NCBI RefSeq assembly: GCF_000313135.1
Contig: NW_004457554.1
Location: 5,718-69,717 of the forward strand
DNA length: 64,000 nucleotides
Direction: 5' to 3'
Source of the DNA: Acanthamoeba castellanii str. Neff
Taxonomy: Eukaryota; Discosea; Longamoebia; Acanthamoebidae
Part shown: positions 32,397 to 43,776 of the stretch, one piece after another
Layout of the letters: each line of letters opens with the position of its first letter
Position numbering within the stretch: position 1 is the stretch's first letter
Translations under genes and position numbers: made by a program
Notes under the pieces: model-generated
The model's database searches: none
What the model was told of the DNA's origin: nothing
Seen by the model: only the letters and a program-made list of their open reading frames with translations

Positions 32397-33914
32397 ATGT
32401 TTTGTCTTGGATTGATTGGGTGGGCCTTCAATGCCTTCTTTTACCTCTCGCCTCTTGGCCTTCTGCCGTTATCGCTTGGATATTCGTACTATCTGCTGCT
32501 GCGATCCTCGATGGGCTATGTCCTCTTTCATCTCACCGTCATCGGCCTCAAGAAGTTTGTGCCCACCCTCTTCCTCAACCTCGTACGTAGACGCGCGGAT
32601 TGATGCATTTATTTCATCTTCCCTCAACTGATTCATTTCGTTGTGCAGCGATTTGTGGCGTACTTGATGCAGAGCGTCATCTTGTTAGTTCTGGGCATGT
32701 TCGTGCAACCTCACCTGCCCAAGCAACTTGAGTCAACCTACGGCCTCTTCATCTCTTGGTCTGGTACCGTAACTTCCATCTTCTCTCTTCTCTTCTTCCT
32801 TCTTCATAACGCTCATCTTTCGTTTCTGGCAGGCCCCTTGTTCCTGCTCGTGCAAGCCGTGCAGGTCGTGCGCTGATCATGTTCACCTCCAAGGCCATGC
32901 AGATCAAGATGTACTCTCGCCCTGCCGCCATGAAGGTGCCTACATCTTACACGCACTACCGCACACGCACCACCGCACGCACACACGCGCACGCACTTGA
33001 GCGCAACTCATTGTGTGCGGCAACGATCGTCAGGTGCTGATGTTGATCATCAGCGTGGTGAGCTACGCGTTGGCCGGCGTCATCGTCTACTCCCTCTATC
33101 GCGAGAACCTCACCGTGGGCCTGTCCAGCTATCTGTCGATCATCTGCACCGTGCTGGTGGGGCTGACGGTGGCCAACGTCATCATCGAGGAGGCCATCAT
33201 CACCGACATCGCCCTCGTCTCGCTCTTCCTCGCCTTCTTTGCGCGGGTCACCATCACCGAGGCCCTCAGCACCTCCGGACTCGAATCACTGTACGTACAT
33301 TGCCGCCGACCATTGGACCAGAAGCAGAGCATGAGGGCTGATGTGCGTGTGCGGTGGCGTGTGTGTGTGTGTGGCAGTGATGGAGAGCCGTTTCTTACGT
33401 CGCTCATCGGAATGACGACGTTCAACAACGTGAACCACCTGCTGTCGGTCGACTTCCTCATCTCGTCGGTCATCGCCATGATCACCCTCATCAGTCTTCC
33501 GTTCCCGCTACCTCTCGATGACGACAGCTGGCTCTTGAGCATTGACAAGGTACGCACCGCGCTCGACACACGACAGGCATCCACACGGGTGTTCGGCTAA
33601 CGCATGCCTGTAATGTGTGGTGTAGTCGGGCGACGAGCATGCCAACGACCCCAACATCAGCATTCGACCAAACGTGTTTGCCGCGGGCGCCATCATGATG
33701 TTCACTCAGCTCATCCTGACCACGACCGGTACCTCTCTTTCTCTTCTTCTTCTTTTCCACCTCTTTTGTCGACTGACGAGGAGGTGACAATGAACGCGCG
33801 GCAGGTAACATCGAGCCGGTGGCGGTCTGGTGGCGACTCGTGGCGTCGGGCGTGACGGTGCTCTACTACAGCTACAAGCTCATCGCCAGCTCGCAACATT
33901 TCCACACCGACTAA
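32397..33914 (+). CDS. Uncharacterised multi-pass membrane protein
   Basis: Not recognised. The reading starts MFCLGLIGWAFNAFFYLSPL at 32397 and runs through about seven exons to SQHFHTD-stop at 33912-33914, roughly 340 residues. About eight to nine hydrophobic segments are visible, for example LLPLSLGYSYYLLL, YLMQSVILLVLGMFV, VLMLIISVVSYALAGVIVYS, IICTVLVGLTVANVII, DIALVSLFLAFFARV, FLISSVIAMITLISLPFPL, GAIMMFTQLILTT and VWWRLVASGVTVLYYSYKL. Loops are short, with one cytosolic-looking basic loop (SKAMQIKMYSRPAAMK). The 5' end is uncertain: an ATG at 32304 opens 28 codons in the same frame and stops at 32388. No transporter signature was recognised. Confidence 0.6.
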
Positions 33915-34014
33915 CCTCTTTTCCCTCTTCACCTTCCTCTTCTTCTTCTTCTTCATCATCTTGTACTCCCCGCATGTATGTACATACACGTGATTTTGGC
34001 GGCCACTGAATACT

Positions 34015-34419
34015 TCATTCCTTGTCGCCTTCTTCTTCTTCTTTAAGTAGAAGGTCATCACCATGTCGCCCATCGTCACCTTCAAGGAGAAGTTTCTTGT
34101 CGTAGTCGGTGGTGTCCTTGGTGGTGGTTGTAGAGGGCTTATCGCCGAAGAGGAGGGTACTGCCCTGGGCGATGATGAAGATGGCGATGGCAAAGGGCAC
34201 GCCCAGGCGCAGGACCTGGCGCTCGCCGGCCCGCAGCGACTCGGTCCGCTCGTCCGATCGCAGCCACTCGTCTTGGTTGCCTTTGGCTCCTCCCCTGTCT
34301 TGTTGTTGTTGGGTCCTCTGTCGCTCTTCTTCTTGTCTCTTCTTGCTCTCTTCTCGCTTGCGTCGGTTGAAGCCCGTCGAGTAGTACGCAACTGATGATG
34401 ACGATGAGGAAGATGGCAT
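34015..34419 (-). CDS. Small single-pass membrane protein, 134 aa
   Basis: A single open exon from [20 protein letters not shown] (34419) to EEEEGDKE-stop. A very basic and Gln-rich N-terminal half (RKREESKKRQEEERQRTQQQ) is followed by one hydrophobic helix (LGVPFAIAIFIIAQGSTLLF) and an acidic tail. This is the topology of a tail-side-anchored or mitochondrial/ER small membrane protein. No family recognised. It is convergent with the membrane-protein gene, with 100 bp between stops. Confidence 0.5.
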   Translation of the reverse strand: MPSSSSSSSVAYYSTGFNRRKREESKKRQEEERQRTQQQQDRGGAKGNQDEWLRSDERTESLRAGERQVLRLGVPFAIAIFIIAQGSTLLFGDKPSTTTTKDTTDYDKKLLLEGDDGRHGDDLLLKEEEEGDKE

Positions 34420-35120
34420 CTTGGGCAGGAGCGGCAGAGTGGCAGCGCTGCTGCGAAGGGATCGTGGACGAAGGAGGCCTTTGGTTGATATGTAGTATAA
34501 TTAGAAAAATAAAATAAAATAAAGCTGCCAGCGTGGATGGAATCATTCATTAGGTGCCGCAGGAAAACGACGTACCCACGCCACAACCTCGGCCCTCAAT
34601 CGGCCCCATGCGTGACCTCCACATTTGATTTTGATTTATGACGAACAGCGTTTCTTTACCATTTTCTTTTACACGCCAATTACCATAAAAGGCCAAACGC
34701 TCATTGGCTAATGCTAAACGAAGGGGCATAGAGCTATCTCTACACCCTGCAGCACCCTTTAGGGAAGTATTGTGCTCAACATGCTAAAGGGAGCAGGAGT
34801 TCCCGCTCGAAACAATGTCATGAACGCCCCTCTCAGCCAAAAAGATACAGGCCCCCAAGATGAGGTGCAGAGGGGACACAGGTCACCACCTCTCATCTGG
34901 TGACTTCTATCCTCAACTGTATGTCCCAAAAGAAAAGAAGCTTCAACAAGGTGGTGCAACACCAACACAGACGCATCACCATCACAAGGACAACAACCAC
35001 AAACTAAATCAGATGTTGGGCCGAACCTTGAGCCGCGAGTCCATACCCTTGCCCTCTGCGGTTCGCCACCAGTTCACCTGATGCACCCACCTCTCTTCTT
35101 CGCCCTTCCTTCTTATAGTG
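34420..35120. other. Intergenic stretch without a supported gene
   Basis: About 700 bp. CpG becomes sparse between about 34830 and 35010. Short open frames (for example from 34781 and 34860) have no recognisable features and no clean splice partners. The 5' exon(s) of the coiled-coil gene downstream may lie here. Confidence 0.4.
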
Positions 35121-35129
35121 CACCACGTG

Positions 35130-35944
35130 ATATGTGTGGTGGGGGGGACACCACAACAGTTCCCAACACCAGGCAAACAGAGAAAGTCATCAAGCGGCTC
35201 CGTGTCCTTTGCCAAGCAGAAGAAGAGGAACAAGGTGCAGCTCCTTTCATCTTCATCTTTTACCTTTCATTAACCGTTTGATAATAAAAAATTGGTGTTT
35301 CGTTCGCCAAGATCAAGGCCAATGAGAAGGAGGAGACCAAACTGCAGGCCAAGCGAAAGGCGTCGGTACGGTCAGCCCCACACGCGCGCCGCATGCATCG
35401 ATTGGGAGTGACGAGCGTGTGCGGTGCGTGCGTGCGGTGCACAGCTGGCGTCAAAGTTGAAGGTGCTGTCGAACAGGCTCGAGTCGCGCGCGCAAAGGGT
35501 CGAGGAGGAGGCCGAGCGGGCCAAGGAGAACCTGCACCTACACTTCACCACGCTCGAGGCCGCCCTGTGCCGTGCCCTGCGCGAGCGCCAAGCCGAACTC
35601 GCCGCCCAGATCGACGACGCTGCCGACGATCGCTGCGCCACTCTGCTCCAGCACCGCGCCGAGGTGCGTGTGCGATCGTGCGTGTGCGTGGTGTGTGCGT
35701 GTGCGGTAGAGAATTGAGCGCGTGTTGTGTTGTGCGGGGACAGGCGTCGTCGTTGTCGCTCAAGCTGCACTTCACCGACGCCAGCGACCGAGAGGAGCTC
35801 GTGGAGAAGGCCAAGAAGTGTCACAGCGTCGGGAAGCGGCAGGCCGGGTCCAAGCAGCGGGTGGAGGTGGTCCTCGACGCCTCTCTCGCCCGACGACTCG
35901 AGCAATCCCTCCGCGCCCACGGCACCGTCAACTCCGGCTCATGA
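35130..35944 (+). CDS. Coiled-coil protein, 5' end uncertain
   Basis: No family recognised. The most consistent reading has an exon with GTPQQFPTPGKQRKSSSGSV then SFAKQKKRNK (about 35144-35235). This joins in phase 0 to IKANEKEETKLQAKRKAS (35311-35364), then LASKLKVLSNRLESRAQRVE through a long heptad-like helix to LLQHRAE (35446-35661), then ASSLSLKLHFTDASDREEL and a basic segment ending HGTVNSGS-stop (35942-35944). The helix is Glu/Arg/Leu-rich and nearly 100 residues long, so self-association is likely. The start codon is not identified and probably lies in the preceding CpG-poor DNA. It converges on exportin-4, with about 100 bp between stops. Confidence 0.55.
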
Positions 35945-36042
35945 GAACGAAGGAAGGAACGAAGACGATGAAGAACGAAGACGAAGAAGGAAAGAACGAA
36001 GACGAAGCAAATAAATGGTGTAATGATGTGCCGGAGCTAAAA

Positions 36043-39000
36043 TCAGGCCGAGTTGTGGAAGATGAGGAGTCCCTGGGTGTTCTGGAGGAAGGCGACGACG
36101 TTCTTGCGCCACTTCTTGAGGTTGGCCTCGTCGAGCGCCAGCTGGAGCCCGTCGGCGGAGACCAGCGTCTCGAACTCGTGGGCCACCTTCTGTCGCGCCT
36201 GCGGCGGGCACTTGTCCAGTACCTGCCCGACCAGCTGCTTGAACAGCTCCTGCATTGCGCGTGCATGCGGTGAGTGTCGTGTCGTGTGTGTCGTGTGTGC
36301 GGCGTGTGCGGACCTGATGACAGCAGATGGTGCCGAAGAGGGCATTGCAGGCCTGCGGGAGCAGGCGAGGCGAGATGAGGGCCGTCGACGAGGAGAGCAC
36401 GATGTGGTCGAACAGCAGCTGCAGCAACTCGGCCACCACCTGCTGGCCGCCCGCAATGCATTGCCCACTGCACGACACGCACGCGTGTCATTCATCACAC
36501 ACACACACACACACACCCGCGTGTCGTGCGGTGGTGTTGGTGTGCGTACGCTTCGGCGGGGAGAGGTTGCGAGGGCGCAGAGGGAAGCGAGTTGTGGGTG
36601 CGCGCGTGGTAGTGGTGCGTGCACACGCTGCACAGGGTCTCCAGGCCTCGACGCGCCACATCCGTGTCCGTCCTACGATGTCGGTGAACAGCCCCACACA
36701 TGTGAGCAACGCTGTGTGTGCGGTGGTGCGTGTGCGGTGGTGTCGTGTGGTGCGCGTGCGGTGGTGTAGTGAGCTGACGTACGAGAGGAGGGCGTATTTG
36801 AGGGAGGCCAGGAGCATGCTGTAGGTGGGCGCCTGGAGCGCGAGGAGACTGCGCGGCGCCTCTTCAAACAGCCCACACAGCACACTGTAGTACCCATCCC
36901 TCACCTTCGCATACTGTGTGCGTGTGCGATTGTGTGCGGTGGTGTCAACGTGCGCGCGTGTGCGTGTGCGATGGTGCGTGTGTGCGTGTGCGTGTGCCGT
37001 CGTCAGTTTTGGGATGTGAATAATGGGTCGTTTGCGGCTGCGAAGGTGGTCGTGCGCGTACGAGCATGAGTTCGGGGGTGATGAGCGGCAGGATGCACGT
37101 GGTGAGGGCGAANNNNNNNNNNNNNNNNNNNNNNNNNNNNNNNNNNNNNNNNNNNNNNNNNNNNNNNNNNNNNNNNNNNNNNNNNNNNNNNNNNNNNNNN
37201 NNNNNNNNNNNNNNNNNNNNNNNNNNNNNNNNNNNNNNNNNNNNNNNNNNNNNNNNNNNNNNNNNNNNNNNNNNNNNNNNNNNNNNNNNNNNNNNNNNNN
37301 NNNNNNNNNNNNNNNNNNNNNNNNNNNNNNNNNNNNNNNNNNNNNNNNNNNNNNNNNNNNNNNNNNNNNNNNNNNNNNNNNNNNNNNNNNNNNNNNNNNN
37401 NNNNNNNNNNNNNNNNNNNNNNNNNNNNNNNNNNNNNNNNNNNNNNNNNNNNNNNNNNNNNNNNNNNNNNNNNNNNNNNNNNNNNNNNNNNNNNNNNNNN
37501 NNNNNNNNNNNNNNNNNNNNNNNNNNNNNNNNNNNNNNNNNNNNNNNNNNNNNNNNNNNNNNNNNNNNNNNNNNNNNNNNNNNNNNNNNNNNNNNNNNNN
37601 NNNNNNNNNNNNNNNNNNNNNNNNNNNNNNNNNNNNNNNNNNNNNNNNNNNNNNNGCGAGTTGTGGGTGCGCGCGTGGTAGTGGTGCGTGCACACGCTGC
37701 ACAGGGTCTCCAGGCCTCGACGCGCCACATCCGTGTCCGTCCTACGATGTCGGTGAACAGCCCCACACATGTGAGCAGCGTTGTGTGTGCGGTGGTGCGT
37801 GTGCGGTAGTGTCGTGTCGTGCGCGTGCGGTGGTGTAGTGAGCTGACGTACGAGAGGAGGGCGTATTTGAGGGAGGCCAGGAGCATGCTGTAGGTGGGGG
37901 CCTGGAGCGAGAGGAGACTGCGCGGCGCCTCTTCAAACAGCCCACACAGCACACTGTAGTACCCATCCCTCACCTTCGCATACTGTGTGCGGTGGTGTCA
38001 ACGTGCGCGCGTGTGAGTGTGCGATGGTGCGTGTGTGCGTGTGGGTGTGCCGTCGTCAGTTTTGGGATGTGAAGTTATGGGTCGTTTGCGGCTGCGAAGG
38101 TGGTCGTGCGCGTACGAGCATGAGTTCAGGGGTGATGAGCGGCAGGATGCACGTGGTGAGGGCGAACAGGGCCAGCTGACCCGACTTCTCCTGCACCTGC
38201 GGGTCCCTCCGCGGCCCGCTGGCGTCACTACTCACCGCACAACACGACACGACACGCACACGACACACACGACACACACGACACACGACCCACACACGAC
38301 ACGACACGATGGGTTAGGGGAGCCTCGCAGGGAGCCGGGCCTGAAAGAAGGAGGAGTGGAGGTGCCTGATGAAGTGGTAGAAGAGGTTGTAGAGGATGGC
38401 CGTCCGCTGCTTGGCCTCCCGGTACCGCTGCTTCTCCTCCTCCTTCTTTCCGCCGGCCGTCGCGCCTGTGCACCGACAAATTCGCGCGTTATTTAAATGG
38501 AAAAAATAATGAATCAATTGAATAATTAAATAAAGAAATAAAGCGAAATAGATAAATTAATTAATTATTTTGCGTACTCTTTTCCTTGGAGAGCTCGGCC
38601 AGGGCTTGGAAGTAGTGGTAGAGCCCGTTCAGCAACGCGTCGACCTCCGATCGCTCCTTGATGCTGTTGATCTGTGCCGTGTGTGTCGTGTGGTGTCGTG
38701 TGTCGTGTGTGTCGTGCGGTGTCAACTGACGCACGCGCGTGGTGATGTGTGTGAGTGCGCAGGACGGACGATGTACCTGGTAGAGGAGGAGATCGCAGAA
38801 GAAGGCGGAGATGTCCTCGCGCATGTCGACGCGATGCGAGTAGATGCGAAGCAACGACGCGATCTTCTCCAGACACGGGAGGGCCACGTGGAGGGTGGCC
38901 CGCGACACCACGCCCCCGCCCTTGCCCGCTCGCACCACTCCCCGCAAGCTCTGTCGACATAAAATTAGGGCTTCCGTGCGTGCGGTTGCGCGTGTGCGGT

Positions 39001-40381
39001 CATACGCGTGCGTGTGCGGTCATGCGTGTGCGTGTGCGTGTGCGGCTGTGGTGACGGGAGGGCGTACGGAGATGAGGCGTTCGACGTGGGACACGACCTG
39101 GGCGTTCTGCGCGATCGACGCGAAGTCGGCCCGGTCGAACACCTTTACAAAGTCGGCCTGGATCGGGCTCACGATCTGCTGGAAGTACTGCTGCAGGGCC
39201 TCCGGGTTCTCCGCCCCGCCGGTGCCGCTGCCCATCCGCACCAGGGCCTCGACCAGCAATCTGCGGACCAGTGGTGTGGAATGTGAAGGAATGCAGCAGG
39301 GCGGCAGGTTAAGGAATGCGGTGAGGAATGTGCGGGGGGTTGGGGGGGGGTGAACCGGTGGAGGCGAGCGGAGAGGGAGGTGAGGGCGAGCGAGATCTGC
39401 TTGACGTAGGCCTCGCAGAAGTTGCGATAAACATCTGTCGACACGCACCATAGCAACATATGTTGGCTGTGCGTGTGCGTGCGTGTGCGTGTGCGTGCGT
39501 GTGCGTGTGCGTGTGCGTGTCGTGTGTGTACCGAGCTGAAGCAACACCATGCGGAAAGGCAGCTTGGACAGAGACAAGAGGAGCTCGCACGCCTGGAGCA
39601 AACGCGACACGACACAACACATAATCAGCCAGGGAACGCCAGTTACTGGATTTCTAACTCGCGTCGTGTCGTGCCGCATCGTGCCGTGTCGTGCCGTGTC
39701 GTGTCGTGTCGTGTCGTGTCGTGTCGTGTCGTGTCGTGTCGTGTCGTGTCGTGTCGTGTCGTGTCGTGCCGCATCGTGTCGTGTCGTGCCGCATCGTGCG
39801 TGGCGGGGGCGACGACGCACCTGAACAGCGAGGTTGGGTTCGGCGCCGGACCAGTGCATGAGAATCGAAGAGATGCTCGAGAAGAAGAACTGGATCATGT
39901 TGGGGATCATCCCGCCCGTCGAGCCATAGGCCGCCGCCAACCGCTCACTGCGCCCACAACGATATTCGTTATCGGCGCGTACGCGGTCGCGCGTGCTATG
40001 ACGCGTGTGTGCGGTGCGTACCTGGCGGGGGTCTTCTGACGGTGGATGGTGAGATAGGTGGCAGACCAGCGGCTCACGAACCATAGCAGGGTCTCCGCAA
40101 GCAGCGGGCTCACAATGTCGTCGAACCCATCCTGTGTGTGCGTGCGCATACATCAGCCCTTCCGCACACGCACACGCACACGCACACGCACACGCACACG
40201 CACACGCAAACATGCAAACACGCGATATAGCGACGTCACGTGAGTGGGACGACGGGGCCTACCAGAGTTTCGTTGGTGAGGCAGCTGTTCTGGAATTGGA
40301 GTACAGCCATCACGGCGTTGGTGGCCAAGATGACCGCGTCACTCTCCTGGAAAACGCGAGGCGTGTGAGCACAACGCGCAC

Positions 40382-40418
<37 letters not shown>

Positions 40419-41702
40419 ACACGTACGTCGGACAGGGCGTTGATGGCCGAGGGAATGTGCGCGAGTTCGTCCTTGGGCTCATTGGCCAACACGTGGCCCG
40501 TGATCAGCACGAGCCAATGCAGTTCCTCCAGAATCACATCCAGCCCTGTACCCGTCGCAGGCTGGCGTACGTGAGTGCGTGCGTGTGCGGTGGGTCGTGT
40601 GCGTGTCGTGTCGTGTTGTGTGTTGCGTGCCTTGGATGTTCATCTGCTGGACCTGGCCTTGCCATTTGGCCAACCGATCGCCGAGCATGGACGTCACGAG
40701 GTGCAGCGAGTGCGCGCAATCGAGCCGCCCCAGCCGTCCCACCGCCTCCAGCTGCTCCTCGAACTCTTTCTGTTGTGTGTGTGTGTGTGTGTTGTGTGTG
40801 TTGTGTGTGTGTGTGTGTGTGTGTGTTGTGTGTGTTGTGTGTGTGTGGTTAAAACAAAGTGCAGGAATGCGTGCATGTGCGGTGTGCCGTACTTTGTCGT
40901 CGCAGGTTTCTTCGTTCTCGACGAGGTCCTGCTCCAGCTCGCTGTGCGCGATGGCGATGCGCGCTTCGACATAGAGCTGGAACACATTCCTCGTGTACTT
41001 TTGCAAGGTGGCTTCATAAAGGGCAACCCGAATTAGCAACTAGTTCGTGCCAGACACACACGACACATATGACACACGCACCACCGCATATACACTTTTG
41101 TGTGGGAGAGGGTACCCTTGACGGCCGTCCACTTGGCCTGGTTGCCCTCGCCGGTGGTGCCGCCGCCCAGCTCCTCCTCGACGTCGCCCACTAGTAGCGG
41201 CAGAAGAGGGTAGGAATCAACTTCCGGAAAAATAAAATGTAAGTCAATAAAATGCAACTAAAAACCAAAAAAGATTTATATATTACTTTACAAAGATATA
41301 ATAATAATACAGAAATATATTTACAAAATAGCAAATGTAATGTTGGGTAGAGGGGAGGTACCAAAGACGAGCCAAGCGTCGGTGAGGTAGTTGAAGCAGT
41401 CCAGGTTCCACGAGAACTCCACCTCCTCCACCGATTTGAGCGATTGCAGGCAGCCGCATGTAAACGCGCAGAACTCGGCCAGGAACGCGTCTTGTGGAGA
41501 GAAACAAAAAACATAATTCCAACCAACACGCACCAAAGGTCACGTCAGACGCAAGAGCGCTCAAGAAGAGAAGGGGACATTCATTACCCAGAGCAGCCGG
41601 TACGGGCGGCAGCTGATAGAACATCTCGATTCGGAAATTCGACACCAGACGCACCTGGGCAGCCCAACAACAAGAATTGAGCTCACGCCCACGACACACG
41701 AC

Positions 41703-41741
<39 letters not shown>

Positions 41742-43624
41742 CGCACGCACGGACACACACGGCATGGGCGATACCAGAATGTTGCTGAGTCCGATCATCT
41801 GATCGCCGAAGGAGGGCGAGAGGGATGAGGGGGCGCCGGCCGAGGAGAGGATGGTGGTGTACTTGCGCATGTGCGGCATGAGCAGCTCGAGGAAGGTCTT
41901 GAGGTACTGCAGCTGGTGCGCCTTGTCGGGGAACACGTTGCCGGACAGCGACGCCAGCTGCGACAGGGCGACGCGCGTCAGGTGCGACAGGTCCTCGTTC
42001 TGCTCCACCATCGCCAGCAACTGTTTCAACCCAACGCACACATCGTCAGCCACACGACACACACGACGACACTCACGACACTCACGACACTCACGACGAC
42101 ACACACGCCACAGTACCTTGAAGAAGCAGAGGAGGATGTCGTGGGAGGTGACGAAGATGTCGCGGTAGTGGGGCGGCGGCTTGAGCGGGGCGTTGGTGCT
42201 GTCGCCGCCGGTGGGCGGGGTCCGAGTGAAGAGGAGGCCGTCGCTCGAGGCCTGGGCGTCCTCGAAGTCCCACGACAGGACCTGCGCGGCGAGGGTGAGG
42301 CACGAGCCCAGGAACGCGCCGTCGTTCTGCAGCGAAGCCGGGTTGGTGATGAACTGGTGGATGAACGCCATCGTCCACGTCAGCACCTGCTTGAGTTCCT
42401 TGTCCTGCACAGCGCGTGATGTCAGAATCATAACATGCAGAGTGTGCGTCGTGTCGTGTCGTGTCGTGTGTCGTGTAGTGTGTTGTGTGTGTGTGTGTGT
42501 GTGTGTTGTGTTGTGTGTGTTGTGTGTGTGTTGTGTGTGTGTTGTGTGTGTGTGGCATGACGTGGCAGAGAAGAGAGAGCGGGTTGTGGGAGAGGCACGG
42601 CGAACGAGCGGTTGCACTTGAGGTGGTAGGTGACGGGCAGCTTGGTCTCGCTGTTAGTCTGCTTGGAGGAGAATTCGTTCACCAGCGCGAGCAACAGACC
42701 CACGCCCTGACGCTTCTGTACATCGACAACACCAATCACGTTAATGTAAGTGTGCGTGTGATTGTGCGTGTGATTGTGCGTGTACGTGTGCGGTGGTGCG
42801 TGTGCGTGTACGTGTGCGGTGGTGCGTGTGCGTGTACGTGTGCGCCTATGAGTGCATGTGTGTGGTACCATGTGCATCTCGCCGCCGAGGAGGGTGAGGA
42901 TCTTCTGGAATGTGGCCTCCTTGAACTGCAGGTTGGGTTGCGACGTGGGCGAGGGGAACTCGATGTCGACCCATTCCCGTTTGATCAGCACCGCCACACA
43001 CTGCAGAAGCTGAGACTTGACAAAGTTCTGGAGCCTGTGTCACCACGCGACACGACACGACACACGACACGACATGACACGACACGCACCACATCAGCAC
43101 ACACGACACACACGACACAACAAGTGAAAATGTGAATGTGGAGAGAGTACGCGGCGTGGCTGTTGACGAGGAACTGGAGGAGGAAGTCGCGAATGCTGTC
43201 CCTCTGCTGCGGCGACAGGGCGGACCACTCGCGCAGGACGGCCCGGCGGATGGTGGAGACGCTCTGGAACTGCGCCGTGGGCACCTTGCTATTCTCTGTA
43301 GAAAGTTGTTTAAAAAAAACAAAAACGTAGCAAAAGAGTGATTAAATGACAAAAGAGAAAGATTAATTGATAAATGGATGAGGCGCCCAGGGGATAATGA
43401 CGAACCGAGGATGTACTTGCAGAGCTCGTAAGGATTGGATTTTTCCTGAAAGCTCAGCAGGACCTTCTGCGCCTCCGGAGATGGGTTGCCTTGCTGCAGA
43501 GGAGATGAAAGATGCCACTAAGCCAATCGTTGTGGCACAGTGGTAGTGCCATCGAGTCCGAGAGTACCTGAATTTCATGCGATGCCCGCTCAATTAGCGC
43601 CAAGGCCTGATTCAGCTCCTCCAT
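36043..43624 (-). CDS. XPO4: Exportin-4 (importin-beta family)
   Basis: HEAT-repeat nuclear transport receptor; in animals it carries eIF5A, Smad3 and some imports (family knowledge). Starts MEELNQALALIERASHEIQ at 43624. SNPYELCKYILE and STIRRAVLREWSALSPQQRD match the human XPO4 N-terminus (SPFAVCKHILE, TAIMEAVVREW). Further matches: VGRLGRLDCAHSLHLVTSML (near 40730), ILEELHWLVLITGHVLANEP (near 40500), and the C-terminus ALDEANLKKWRKNVVAFLQN ending HNSA-stop at 36043. Many introns carry GT/GTGTC repeats. An N gap at 37113-37655, with the same exons (such as LLALQAPTYSMLLASLKYAL) on both sides, means this part of the model is duplicated or incomplete by assembly. Start is 153 bp from the BTAF1 stop on the same strand. 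Confidence 0.88.
36587..37112. repeat. Duplicated exportin-4 segment, copy 1 (left of gap)
   Basis: Matches 37656-38166 almost base for base apart from microsatellite length and a few substitutions. The two copies flank the N gap in direct orientation, as expected for unmerged allelic contig ends. Confidence 0.9.
37113..37655. other. Assembly gap (N run)
   Basis: 543 N positions within the exportin-4 gene, flanked by direct copies of the same segment. Confidence 0.98.
37656..38166. repeat. Duplicated exportin-4 segment, copy 2 (right of gap)
   Basis: Counterpart of 36587-37112. Differences include a shorter GTGCGTGTGCG run near 37985 and a G/A-type change near 38020. Confidence 0.9.
39663..39803. 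repeat. (GTGTC)n pentamer array in an exportin-4 intron
   Basis: Long run of GTGTC units with a few GTGCC and GCATC variants near both ends, inside an intron. Confidence 0.95.
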
Positions 43625-43776
43625 CTTGGTTCTTTGAAGAATCACGGCAGCAAAAAGGAGGAGACAAAGAATATTTATATCTATTTATTCCAAGAAGTCC
43701 AATAGTTCACCAATGCGAAGATGAATCAGCAGCGGCACTACTTGATGAGAGGTGTGAAGTTTGTTTTTGTTTGGCT

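Noticed and set aside
34781..34815. CTAAAGGGAGCAGGAGTTCCCGCTC resembling the transposon end
   Set aside because: The resemblance is short and gapped, lacks TTAA, and has no inverted partner nearby.
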